From positions 156,086-220,085 of the forward strand of contig CAWHNE010000016.1 in the NCBI GenBank assembly GCA_963830485.1: a DNA stretch of 64,000 nucleotides. Direction: 5' to 3'. The translations under genes were made by a program, and so were the position numbers. The notes beneath the pieces are model-generated. The model ran no database searches. It was not told the DNA's origin and saw only the letters and a list, made by a program, of their open reading frames with translations. Source of the stretch: CAIWHR01 sp963830485. GTDB taxonomy: Bacteria; Pseudomonadota; Gammaproteobacteria; Burkholderiales; Casimicrobiaceae. Position 1 is the first letter of the stretch. Every line of letters begins with the position of its first letter. Shown one piece after another: positions 49,613 to 57,172 of the stretch.

Positions 49613-50326
49613 ATGACCGCGACTCCTGCCCTGCCTCCGGCGGCGCTCGGTCTTCTCGGCGGCACATTCGATCCCGTGCACGTCGGGCATCTCGAGCTCG
49701 CGCGTGAGCTGCGCGCGGGGCTCGCGCTGTCCGCGGTGCGCCTCGTTCCCGCCGGCATGCCGCCCCATCGCTCGGCGCCGGTCGCCTCGGCCGCGGACCG
49801 TCTCGCGATGGTCGAGCTCGCCGCGGCCGGCGTTCCGGGTATCGAGGTCGACCGGCGCGAGATCGACCGGCCCGGTCCGAGCTACACCGTGCTCACGCTC
49901 CTGTCGCTGCGGGCCGAGGACGCCGCGCGCCCGCTTGCGCTCATCGTCGGCGCCGATGCGTTCCTCGGCCTGCCGCAGTGGCATCGCTGGCGGGAGCTCT
50001 TCGACCTCGCACACATTGTGGTCGTCGCGCGTCCGGGCGTGGGGCTCGACCTCGCGCGCGCGGGCGCGCTTGCTCCCGAGTGGGAACGACGCCATGCGAT
50101 CGGACCGCAGGCGCTCGTCACCGCCCCCGCCGGTGCGATCGTCGTGCAGGCCGTCACCGCGCACGACGTGTCGGCAACCGCGATCCGGCGCGAGCTCGCG
50201 CGCGGGGCCGCCGGCATGGCCGCGGTGCGCGGTTTGCTTCCGCCGGCGGTTTTGGCCTATATTGAACGTAACCAACTCTATCGGCCTCCCCCGTGCCCAT
50301 CAGGAAGCTCTCCAAGATCGCCGTAG
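49613..50326 (+). CDS. nadD: Nicotinate-nucleotide adenylyltransferase
   Basis: NadD makes deamido-NAD from nicotinate mononucleotide and ATP. The 237-residue protein contains the nucleotidyltransferase signature LLGGTFDPVHVGHLELA, PAGMPPHR, LIVGADAFLGLPQW, and the closing VSATAIRREL (ISxTxIR). The natural C-terminus, YIERNQLYR, is followed by a short proline-serine extension that runs 34 bp into rsfS. nadD-rsfS-rlmH-maf-rng is a conserved betaproteobacterial order. It lies 21 bp after the antiporter gene. Confidence 0.95.
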   Translation: MTATPALPPAALGLLGGTFDPVHVGHLELARELRAGLALSAVRLVPAGMPPHRSAPVASAADRLAMVELAAAGVPGIEVDRREIDRPGPSYTVLTLLSLRAEDAARPLALIVGADAFLGLPQWHRWRELFDLAHIVVVARPGVGLDLARAGALAPEWERRHAIGPQALVTAPAGAIVVQAVTAHDVSATAIRRELARGAAGMAAVRGLLPPAVLAYIERNQLYRPPPCPSGSSPRSP

Positions 50327-50658
50327 CCGCCCTCGACGACATCAAGGCCCGCGACATCGCCGTCCTCGACGTCCGCAAGCTCACCAACCTGTACGACACG
50401 CTCGTCATCGCCACCGCCGAATCGAACCGGCAGGTGAAGGCCCTCGCGGGCCACGTCCGCGACAAGCTCGAAGCGGCCGGCGCGACGATCATCGGCGTCG
50501 AAGGCGAGGCGACCGCCGAATGGGTGCTGGTCGACGCGGGCGATGTCGTCGTCCACATCATGCAGCCGGCCGTGCGCGCGCACTACAACCTCGAGGAGCT
50601 CTGGGCACCGCGCAAGGCATCGCGCGGGCGGGCCGCTGCGGAGCGCGCGGCGGCGTAG
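50293..50658 (+). CDS. rsfS: Ribosomal silencing factor RsfS
   Basis: RsfS binds ribosomal protein L14 and prevents joining of the 30S and 50S subunits in poor nutrition. The 121-residue protein matches the family: ALDDIKARDIAVLDVRKLTN, DTLVIATAESNRQVKALA, and GEATAEWVLVDAGDVVVHIM with the closing YNLEELW. The C-terminal A/R-rich extension is poorly conserved. The start is a GTG at 50293 inside the nadD coding end. A REP-like repeat follows the stop by 2 bp, so co-translation with rlmH is interrupted. Confidence 0.95.
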   Translation: MPIRKLSKIAVAALDDIKARDIAVLDVRKLTNLYDTLVIATAESNRQVKALAGHVRDKLEAAGATIIGVEGEATAEWVLVDAGDVVVHIMQPAVRAHYNLEELWAPRKASRGRAAAERAAA

Positions 50659-50660
50659 GT

Positions 50661-50730
50661 CGGGGACAGACCACAATTATCATGAGGCACGCATGCGTGC
50701 AGGAGCCGAGATAATTGTGGTCTGTCCCCG
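50661..50730. repeat. REP-like palindrome between rsfS and rlmH
   Basis: A perfect 20-bp inverted repeat, CGGGGACAGACCACAATTAT (50661-50680) and its complement (50711-50730), encloses 30 bp that contain a second perfect palindrome, GCACGCATGCGTGC (50687-50700). It shares the GGGGACAGACCAC arm with the copies near 0.7 and 45.7 kb. The right end is 6 bp from the rlmH GTG. Confidence 0.88.
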
Positions 50731-50736
50731 ATTTTC

Positions 50737-51201
50737 GTGAAGCTGCGCGTCGTTGCGATGGGCCACCGGATGCCGGCATGGATTGCCGCGGGTTGGAACG
50801 ACTATGCGCGCCGGATGCCGCGCGAGTTCGCGCTGGAGTTGGTCGCGCTCAAGCCCGAGCCGCGCGACGGCAAGCCGGTGGAGCGACTGCTCGCCGCCGA
50901 AGCCGGGCGCATCGCCATCGCATGCAAGGGGGCGCCGTTCGTGGCGCTCGACGAGCGCGGCCACTCGTGGACCACGCGCGAGCTTGCCCGGCATCTCGCG
51001 CGCTGGCGCGAGAGCGCACGCGAGGTCGCGTTCGTGATCGGCAGTGCCGACGGCCTCGCAGCGGTGGTGAAGCGCGACGCCGCGGCCGTCGTCTCGCTCT
51101 CCGCGCTCACGCTGCCGCATGGGCTTTGCCGCGTGCTCCTCGCCGAACAGCTCTACCGCGCCGCGAGCCTCGTCGCCGGGCATCCCTACCATCGCGAGTG
51201 A
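50737..51201 (+). CDS. rlmH: 23S rRNA pseudouridine-1915 N3-methyltransferase
   Basis: RlmH is a small SPOUT methyltransferase acting on pseudouridine 1915 of 23S rRNA in assembled ribosomes. The 154-residue protein shows KLRVVAMGHRMPAWIAAG at the start, the knot region VAFVIGSADGLAAVV (glycine loop for S-adenosylmethionine), and LSALTLPHGLCRVLLAEQLYRA. The end HPYHRE is the conserved tail. The only sensible start is the GTG at 50737, 6 bp from a repeat. I see no ribosome-binding site, which would have been displaced by the repeat. Confidence 0.95.
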   Translation: MKLRVVAMGHRMPAWIAAGWNDYARRMPREFALELVALKPEPRDGKPVERLLAAEAGRIAIACKGAPFVALDERGHSWTTRELARHLARWRESAREVAFVIGSADGLAAVVKRDAAAVVSLSALTLPHGLCRVLLAEQLYRAASLVAGHPYHRE

Positions 51202-51211
51202 CGCTCGGGTC

Positions 51212-51826
51212 ATGACCGCACCGGCGATCTATCTCGCATCGCAGAGCCCGCGCCGGCAGGAACTCCTGCGCCAACTCGGCGTCGACTTCGACGTGCTCTT
51301 GCTGCGTGAAGCGGCCGGGCGTCCGCGCGACGTCGACGAGATCGCGCGCGACGGCGAGCCCGCGCTTCACTACGTCGAACGGATCGCGCGCACGAAGGCT
51401 TCCGTCGGCGGCGCGCAGATGCTTCGCCGCGGCCTCTCGCCGCGGCCGGTCCTGGGCGCCGACACCGAGGTCGTCCTCGACGGCGAGATCTTCGGCAAGC
51501 CGCGCGACGCGGCCGATGCAGCGCGGATGCTCGAGCGCCTCTCGGGCCGCACGCACCAGGTGACCACCACCGTCGCGCTCTTCTGGAACGACGAGGAATC
51601 AGCGGAGATCGTCACGTCGGAGGTCACGTTCCGCCCGCTCGAGCGCGCCGAGATCAAGCGCTACGTCGCGACCGGCGAATCGGCCGACAAGGCGGGAGCC
51701 TACGCAATCCAGGGCCGCGCCGCCGCCTTCGTTGCCCGTCTCGAGGGCAGCTATTCCGGCGTGATGGGATTGCCGCTCTACGAGACGGCGGCGCTCCTCG
51801 CCCGGATCGGGTTCCCCGTGCTATAA
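51212..51826 (+). CDS. maf: Maf family nucleotide pyrophosphatase
   Basis: Maf proteins hydrolyse non-canonical nucleoside triphosphates in the cytosol. The 204-residue protein has IYLASQSPRRQELLRQLGV (substrate loop), a conserved ARTKA segment (here RIARTKASVGG), GADTEVVLDGEIFGKP (catalytic aspartate), LSGRTHQVTT and DKAGAYAIQG. The VDGIYGSYSGVMGLPLYET-like segment reads EGSYSGVMGLPLYETAALL. Which Maf subfamily (dTTP/UTP or m7GTP) it belongs to is not clear. It is followed by a 175-bp gap containing a palindromic element before rng. Confidence 0.92.
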   Translation: MTAPAIYLASQSPRRQELLRQLGVDFDVLLLREAAGRPRDVDEIARDGEPALHYVERIARTKASVGGAQMLRRGLSPRPVLGADTEVVLDGEIFGKPRDAADAARMLERLSGRTHQVTTTVALFWNDEESAEIVTSEVTFRPLERAEIKRYVATGESADKAGAYAIQGRAAAFVARLEGSYSGVMGLPLYETAALLARIGFPVL

Positions 51827-51888
51827 CGGCGGCAACCCATGCCGCTGGATCGTTCTGGCGGTCGCAGACGCTCGCCAAGCGAGCAGCT

Positions 51889-51980
51889 CGGCCGCTGGCA
51901 AGGCGCCGCAGAGCGCGCGACCGGAGCGTACTCGAACGTACGTGAGGATCGCGCGCGAGCAGCAACGCCGCCAGCGGCCG
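51889..51980. repeat. Palindromic element upstream of rng
   Basis: Outer arms CGGCCGCTGGC (51889-51899) and GCCAGCGGCCG (51970-51980) are perfect complements. The middle contains GTAC-TCGAAC-GTACG (51928-51942) followed by TGAGGA. The plan matches the in-frame insert in hemF. It ends 21 bp before the rng ATG, so the rng ribosome site is not obvious. Confidence 0.6.
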
Positions 51981-52001
51981 ATATGCGAAGCTTGCCGACA
52001 C

Positions 52002-53465
52002 ATGTCGAATGAAATCCTTATCAACGTAACGCCGCAGGAAACGCGCGTCGCGATGCTGGAGCAAGGCGTCGTGCAGGAGCTCCACATCGAGCGCGCGAGC
52101 GCGCGCGGTCTGGTTGGGAACATCTACCTCGGCCGCGTCGCGCGCGTGCTGCCGGGGATGCAGAGTGCGTTCGTCGAGATCGGCCTCGAGCGCGCCGCGT
52201 TCCTGCACATCGCCGACATCTGGGAGCACCGGCAGAACGGCCACGGCGGCAGCGACTCGCGGCCGATCGAGAAGATCCTGCACGAGGGCCAGTCGCTGCT
52301 GGTCCAGGTGATCAAGGATCCGATCGGCACGAAGGGCGCGCGGCTCTCCACGCAGGTGAGCCTCGCGGGCCGCCTGCTCGTCTACCTGCCGCAGGACTCG
52401 CACATCGGCATCTCGCAGCGGATCGAGGACGAGGCCGAGCGGGAGATCCTGCGCGAAAAGCTCCAGCTGTTGCTGCCCGAGGGCCTCACCGGCGGCTTTA
52501 TCATCCGCACGATGGCGGAGACCGCCACCGAGCGCGAGATGCAGAACGACATCGAGTACCTGACCAAGCTCTGGCGCGACCTGAACCAGAGCGCGCTCGC
52601 AGTGCCGGCGCCGGCGCTGCTCTACCAGGACCTCTCGCTCGCGCAGCGCGTGCTGCGCGACATGGCGACCGAGGAGACGGGACGCATCGTCGTCGACTCC
52701 CGCGAGACATTCGTGCGCATGCAGGAGTTCGCGCGCGAATACACACCGGCGCTCGTCACGCGCATCGAACACCACACCGGCGAGCGGCCGCTGTTCGATC
52801 TCGCGAGCGTCGAGGACGAGATCGAGAAGGCGCTCGGGCGTCGCGTCGACCTGAAATCCGGCGGCTACCTGATCGTCGACCAGACCGAGGCGATGACGAC
52901 GATCGACGTCAACACCGGTGGCTTCGTCGGCGGGCGCAGCTTCGACGACACGATCTTCAAGACGAACCTCGAGGCGGCGCAGGTGATCGCGCGGCAGCTC
53001 CGCCTGCGGAACCTGGGCGGCATCATCATCATCGACTTCATCGACATGGAGAATACCGACCACAGGAACGCGGTGCTCTCCGAGCTCAACCGCGCGCTCG
53101 ACCGAGACCGTACGCGCCTCACGGTGAACGGGTTCACGCAGCTGGGCCTGGTCGAGATGACGAGGAAGCGCACGCGCGAGTCGCTCGCGCACGTGCTGTG
53201 CGAGCCCTGCCCCACCTGCCGCGGCCGCGGCGAGCTCAAGACCGCGCAGACGATCTGCTACGAGATCCTGCGCGAGATCCTGCGCGAGGCAAAACAATTC
53301 AACGCGCGCGAGTTCCGGATCCTCGCCGCACAGCCGGTGATCGATCTATTCCTCGAGGAGGAGTCGCAGTCGCTCGCGCAACTGGGCGACTTCATCGGCA
53401 AGCCGATTTCGCTGCAGGTCGAGTCGATCTACACGCAAGAGCAATACGACATCGTGCTGATCTGA
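52002..53465 (+). CDS. rng: Ribonuclease G
   Basis: RNase G is an endoribonuclease that trims the 5' end of 16S rRNA and degrades some mRNAs. The 487-residue protein contains the S1 domain (GLVGNIYLGRVARVLPGMQS through about residue 95), an RNase H-like region, and the DNase I-like catalytic part with D residues in VDQTEAMTTIDVNTGGFVG and IIIIDFIDMEN. The zinc-link cysteines are in CEPCPTCRGRG. There is no long C-terminal scaffold, so it is RNase G rather than RNase E. The ATG at 52002 follows a palindromic element by 21 bp. Confidence 0.96.
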   Translation: MSNEILINVTPQETRVAMLEQGVVQELHIERASARGLVGNIYLGRVARVLPGMQSAFVEIGLERAAFLHIADIWEHRQNGHGGSDSRPIEKILHEGQSLLVQVIKDPIGTKGARLSTQVSLAGRLLVYLPQDSHIGISQRIEDEAEREILREKLQLLLPEGLTGGFIIRTMAETATEREMQNDIEYLTKLWRDLNQSALAVPAPALLYQDLSLAQRVLRDMATEETGRIVVDSRETFVRMQEFAREYTPALVTRIEHHTGERPLFDLASVEDEIEKALGRRVDLKSGGYLIVDQTEAMTTIDVNTGGFVGGRSFDDTIFKTNLEAAQVIARQLRLRNLGGIIIIDFIDMENTDHRNAVLSELNRALDRDRTRLTVNGFTQLGLVEMTRKRTRESLAHVLCEPCPTCRGRGELKTAQTICYEILREILREAKQFNAREFRILAAQPVIDLFLEEESQSLAQLGDFIGKPISLQVESIYTQEQYDIVLI

Positions 53466-53633
53466 GCGGCGCGCGCGGCCCGCGCGGCCGGCCGTTCCCG
53501 AACTACGGGCCGAGTGAGACCATCATGCCGCATTCGCTTTGCCGCTCCGGGTTGGCCCGGTGCGGCCGTCCCCGCCGTCTTGTTCACCGCGTGAGATCCC
53601 GCCGCAGCGGCCGGCCAGCGCTCAAACGGGGGG

Positions 53634-53735
53634 ATCGGTTACGGCGGCAGCGGCGTTGCGAGCTAGCAGGGCGACAACTCGATCTCGGGCAACACGACCG
53701 ACGGCACGGCGCCCGCGGTTGTCGGCAGCAAGTGA
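53634..53735 (+). pseudogene. Possible 3' remnant of a beta-helix repeat protein gene
   Basis: One plus-strand frame reads IGYGGSGVAS, then an in-frame stop, then QGDNSISGNTTDGTAPAVVG and SK before a terminal TGA. The tail resembles the C-terminus of secreted right-handed beta-helix proteins (compare YSYSNNSLIFNGTDQIGT in the gene at 55969-57060). No intact upstream part exists; the rng stop is only 170 bp away. I read it as a decayed end left from a third copy. The rest of the 53466-53764 gap shows nothing else. Confidence 0.35.
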
Positions 53736-53764
53736 CCATCGCGGCAGTGACGTAGTCCCGGGTG

Positions 53765-54769
53765 ATGGCGGACGCACCGAACCGCTGGTCGCGCATCAAG
53801 GCTGCTGTCGGCCGGCTCTTCCGTCGCGCGCCCGTGCCTGGGCGCTGGACTTCCGGCGCGAAGTTCTCATGGCGCGGCTCCCTCACGACGCTGCCGTGGC
53901 TGTGGCCGCGCCGCGAATATCGCCTCTACCTGCCAGCCGGCTGGTCGCGCTGGCGGCGCGCGCCGCTTATCGTGCTCTGCCATGGCTGCAAGCAGACGCC
54001 GGAGGAATTCGCGCAGGGGACGCGGATTGCCGCGCTCGCCGACCGCCAGGGCTGGCTCGTCCTCATGCCGCAACAGAAGGAATCCGCCAACGCCTGGCGC
54101 TGCTGGAACTGGTTCGACGGCGCGACCGCGAGCGGGCGAGGCGAAGCCGCGATCGTCGCCGCGATGGTCACGTCCGTCCGCCGTTGGCACCGCGCGGACC
54201 CGGCGCGGATCGTCGCCGTCGGCATGTCGGCGGGTGGCGCGCTCGCGGCCGTGCTCGGCCTGCGCGCCGCGGGACTCGTGCGTGCGGCCGCAGTGCACTC
54301 GGGCGTCGCCTGCGGCGCTGCGCTCTCCGGGTTCACCGCCATCGGCGTGATGCAGCGCGGGCCGGAGACCGACGTCGAGGCGATCGCGGTGGCCGCGCGC
54401 GGGCAGCATCCCGCGCGCGTGCCGCTGCTCGCGATCCACGGCGAGGCCGACAATGTGGTGGCGATCGCCAACGCGACGGCGCTGGTTCGCCAGTACCTGG
54501 GCTTCAACGGCCATCCTGCCGTTCCGACGCCTTCGCACGCGGCGACCATGCTTCCCGCCGCCGACGACGAGCAGCGCGTTCTGATCGACGGGCGGGCGGC
54601 GACGACGCGCGAGTGGCGACGCGATGGCCGGCTCGTCGTGCGCTACGTCTCGATCGCGGGGCTCGGGCATGCGTGGAGCGGCGGCGACGATTCCTTGCCG
54701 TTCAACGACGCACACGAGCCGGACGCGACGGCGCTCATCGCCGACTTCGTGCGCGATGCGCTGGCGTAA
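53765..54769 (+). CDS. PHB depolymerase-like esterase (LpqC family)
   Basis: The 334-residue alpha/beta hydrolase has the nucleophile elbow VGMSAGGALAAVLGL, an acid in LLAIHGEADNVV, and the catalytic histidine in GLGHAWSGGD. The oxyanion-loop region reads LIVLCHGCKQTPEEFAQGT. WNWFDGATASGRGEAAIV is typical of the short-chain-length polyhydroxybutyrate depolymerase/feruloyl-esterase type 1 family. There is no obvious signal peptide; the first 40 residues are basic and proline-rich, so the location is uncertain. The frame also allows GTG at 53762. A structured repeat-like sequence follows the stop codon. Confidence 0.88.
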   Translation: MADAPNRWSRIKAAVGRLFRRAPVPGRWTSGAKFSWRGSLTTLPWLWPRREYRLYLPAGWSRWRRAPLIVLCHGCKQTPEEFAQGTRIAALADRQGWLVLMPQQKESANAWRCWNWFDGATASGRGEAAIVAAMVTSVRRWHRADPARIVAVGMSAGGALAAVLGLRAAGLVRAAAVHSGVACGAALSGFTAIGVMQRGPETDVEAIAVAARGQHPARVPLLAIHGEADNVVAIANATALVRQYLGFNGHPAVPTPSHAATMLPAADDEQRVLIDGRAATTREWRRDGRLVVRYVSIAGLGHAWSGGDDSLPFNDAHEPDATALIADFVRDALA

Positions 54770-54772
54770 GAT

Positions 54773-54845
54773 GGCGACTGAGCGAGGCGGGCGAGCGATG
54801 GCGAGCCAAGGCCCGAAGGGCGCGTCGCCGAGCGAGGGAGGTCGG
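54773..54845 (+). repeat. Possible divergent copy of the stop-linked repeat after the esterase
   Basis: Directly after the esterase stop lies a sequence with GCGAGC-type blocks, a GCCC-GAA-GGGC hairpin (54811-54821) and a GAGCGAGGGAG block. These are in the same order as the stop-linked repeats at 16.2, 59.8 and 61.5 kb. The conserved first 13 bases are absent and the stop here is TAA, so this assignment is weak. A GGTCGG...CCGACC hairpin follows at about 54840-54860. Confidence 0.35.
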
Positions 54846-54916
54846 CCGTTGGTCCGACCTTCGACTATCACGCACGATGGAAGAGGCCGACGGGCCACCT
54901 CGCACCGGAGACGCCC

Positions 54917-55300
54917 ATGCCCGCGACTGCGATGAACCACTTCACGATCCTGACCGACGACGTCGACGCAACGATCGCGTTCTACGGCGAGCTGCTCGGG
55001 CTCGCCCCCGGCGCGCGCCCGCCGTTCACGTTTCCTGGCGCGTGGCTCTATGCCGACGACCACCCGATCCTCCATGTCATCGGCGGCCGCCCGCGCGACG
55101 AGCTCAAGGCCGGCGTCATCGACCACATGGCGTTTTCGGCGACAGGGCTCGCGGCGACGATCGCGAAGCTCGACGCGCGTGGCCTCGCCTACGATTGCCG
55201 CCGACTGCCGGACGCGGGCACGTGGCAGCTTTTCTTCCACGACCCGAACGGCGCCCGCGTCGAGCTTGATTTCGACCCGCACGAGTCCAGAGCCGAATGA
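54917..55300 (+). CDS. VOC (glyoxalase/bleomycin resistance) family protein
   Basis: This 127-residue protein is a single vicinal-oxygen-chelate domain with two beta-alpha-beta-beta-beta units. The first metal-binding histidine is in AMNHFTILTDDVDATIAFYG, and HVIGG, IDHMAFSATGLA and the closing FHDPNGARVELDFDP carry the others. The metal enzyme class is clear, but the substrate is not. Its stop overlaps the start of the next VOC gene as ATGA. Upstream is a repeat-like region of about 150 bp. Confidence 0.88.
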   Translation: MPATAMNHFTILTDDVDATIAFYGELLGLAPGARPPFTFPGAWLYADDHPILHVIGGRPRDELKAGVIDHMAFSATGLAATIAKLDARGLAYDCRRLPDAGTWQLFFHDPNGARVELDFDPHESRAE

Positions 55301-55947
55301 GGCGCGCGCCGCCGCGCGCAGAGCTCGACCATCTCGTCGTCGCCGCGGCAACGCTCGCAGACGGCATCGATTACCTCACGACGATTACCGGCGTCGCGCC
55401 GACCGCCGGCGGCAAGCACGTCGCGATGGGCACGCACAACGCGCTCCTGTCGCTGGGCCCACGCGCATTTCTCGAGGTGATCGCGATCGATCCGGCGGGC
55501 GCGAAGCCCGCGCGACCGCGTTGGTTCGAACTGGACACCGCCGCGATGCAAGGCGAGATCGCCGAGCGGCCGCGCCTGATCCACTGGGTGGCGCGCACAA
55601 GCGACATCGAGCGAGCGCTCGCCGCGTGTCCCGCCGCGCTCGGGACGATCCACGCGCTGTCGCGCGGCGATTACCGCTGGCGCATCACCATCCCCGACGA
55701 CGGCTCGCTGCCGGGCAAGGGCGCGCTGCCGACGGTTATCCAGTGGGACGTGGCCGAGCATCCGGCGGACAAGCTGCCGCCGTCGAACATCACGCTCGTG
55801 CAGCTCGCTGCCTCGCATCCGGGCCCAGCGACGGTGCGCAGCGCGCTAACAGCGCTTGGGCTCGCCGATGCGATCCACGTCACGTACGACCGCGAGGTGC
55901 GCCTGTGCGCGATGCTGCGCACGCCGCGCGGCGTGATCACGCTGTAG
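55297..55947 (+). CDS. VOC superfamily protein, glyoxalase-like domain
   Basis: The 216-residue protein contains a glyoxalase-like domain related to the Glyoxalase_3/YjbB-like group: ELDHLVVAAATLADGIDYLT, GKHVAMGTHNALLSLGPRAF with LEVIAIDP, and a second half that begins LIHWVARTSDIERALAA. It is longer than single VOC domains, consistent with two modules. The substrate is unknown. It is coupled to the preceding VOC gene by a 4-bp overlap. Its last 39 bp plus flank are duplicated at 57107-57172, next to the second beta-helix gene. Confidence 0.8.
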   Translation: MRRAPPRAELDHLVVAAATLADGIDYLTTITGVAPTAGGKHVAMGTHNALLSLGPRAFLEVIAIDPAGAKPARPRWFELDTAAMQGEIAERPRLIHWVARTSDIERALAACPAALGTIHALSRGDYRWRITIPDDGSLPGKGALPTVIQWDVAEHPADKLPPSNITLVQLAASHPGPATVRSALTALGLADAIHVTYDREVRLCAMLRTPRGVITL

Positions 55948-55974
55948 CCAGTTCGAAGCGGGACCACCCTAGTC
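55909..55974. repeat. Direct repeat, unit 1 end (VOC tail + beta-helix 3' flank)
   Basis: These 66 bp match 57107-57172 at 59 positions, offset 1,198 bp. The segment covers the last codons of the VOC gene (MLRTPR...TL, stop) and runs into the 3' end of the beta-helix gene on the other strand. The pair marks a tandem duplication. Confidence 0.85.
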
Positions 55975-57060
55975 CCCCGCAAACTTGACTATGGTCCCGA
56001 TCTGATCCGTCCCGTTGAATATGAGCGAATTATTGCTGTAGGAGTAGATCAGCGCGCTATCGCTGACGTTCTCAACGCCGACAGCATTGTTGGAGATTTC
56101 TGTGCGGGACATCGTAACACCGACTGTAGCCAGCGTCCCCAACGCGACGATGCCGGTCGCCCCATTGCTTTCGATCAGGTTGCCGGCCGACCCGAACGTC
56201 ACGAACGAAAACGTGCCGCCGCTCACCTGCAACAGGAAGCCGTGGCCCAGATTGCGAGACACCGTGGAGCGTGCAGCGTGGACACGAATCACGTTCCCGT
56301 CGCTTGCCTGCGCGTTTACCCCGTGCGAGCCGTTGTCGGCGATGACGGTCGAGTCGAGCGTCATTTGTGCGATTCCCGGATTGCTTGCGCTCACGTCCGC
56401 ACGGATGCCGCCGCCGGCGTTCCCTGTCACGGAGCCGTGCTTGAACATGAGCCAGGCGTCGCGAGACATCCTGACTCCGAGATTGGCATTCTGTTGAACA
56501 TGCACCGCATCGGCTTCCACGACGGCGCCGTTGGCTTGCAGGCCCTCGTCGTTGCGGCGGAGGGTCACGTCCCGCAAAAACAGTCTCGTGCCGATTTGTG
56601 CGTCGATGCCGAAGCCCGTCATGTTCTCGATGACGCAGCGCTCGACCTGCAAGGGCCCGCCCGCTGTGAAGAGAATCCCCGTCGTGCCACCCTGCCCGTT
56701 GATCGTCAGCCCGCGTAACGTAACTGCAGCCCCCGGGGTTGCGACCGTGATGCCGACCCCCGTGAACACCGAAATACCCGCGTAGACGCCCGGGGGTGCG
56801 GTAATCGTGACCGACCGATCGATCGTGACCGTCCCGTAACCGGCGGAATCGAGCACGATGATTTCGCCGTTCGCCGTCGTCTGCGTAAGCGCGCGAGCGA
56901 AGCCACGGCAAGGCGATGGCAGCGAGCACGGGTTGGCGTCACTTCCATTCGATGCGACGAACGTGCGCGGTGCGCCGGTCGCGGTACCGCAAGCAAGGGT
57001 CGCGAGCACGACCGTCGCGGCGAGCAGGAATTCACGAGTGGTCGGCAATGTCGATGCCAT
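55969..57060 (-). CDS. Secreted right-handed beta-helix repeat protein, copy 1
   Basis: The 363-residue protein begins with a signal peptide (TREFLLAATVVLATLACGTA) followed by RTFVASNGSDANPCSLPSPC, then GFARALTQT. The rest reads as 22-25 residue rungs (VTIDRSVTITAPPGVYAGIS, TLRGLTINGQGGTTG, DVTLRRNDEGLQANGAV, MTLDSTVIADNGSHGV and similar) typical of parallel beta-helices. It ends YSYSNNSLIFNGTDQIGTIV, a family tail. A cell-surface or periplasmic role is likely. Such genes are often multi-copy in Burkholderiales, but I know of no assigned function. GGAGA upstream supports the ATG at 57060. Confidence 0.8.
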   Translation of the reverse strand: MASTLPTTREFLLAATVVLATLACGTATGAPRTFVASNGSDANPCSLPSPCRGFARALTQTTANGEIIVLDSAGYGTVTIDRSVTITAPPGVYAGISVFTGVGITVATPGAAVTLRGLTINGQGGTTGILFTAGGPLQVERCVIENMTGFGIDAQIGTRLFLRDVTLRRNDEGLQANGAVVEADAVHVQQNANLGVRMSRDAWLMFKHGSVTGNAGGGIRADVSASNPGIAQMTLDSTVIADNGSHGVNAQASDGNVIRVHAARSTVSRNLGHGFLLQVSGGTFSFVTFGSAGNLIESNGATGIVALGTLATVGVTMSRTEISNNAVGVENVSDSALIYSYSNNSLIFNGTDQIGTIVKFAGD

Positions 57061-57106
57061 GGTGGTCTCCCTGATTGATCCGGCCAGCGGCGCTTTCCGG
57101 CTCCCG

Positions 57107-57172
57107 GCGATGCTGCGCACGCCGCGCAGCGTGGTCACGCTGTAACCACTTCGACGCGGGACAACGCTAGTC
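57107..57172. repeat. Direct repeat, unit 2 end (VOC tail fragment)
   Basis: This is a second copy of the 3' tail of the VOC gene (MLRTPRSVVTL, stop) plus the beta-helix 3' flank, with 7 mismatches to 55909-55974. It is a dead fragment of coding DNA with no upstream VOC gene and shows where the tandem unit was duplicated. Confidence 0.8.
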
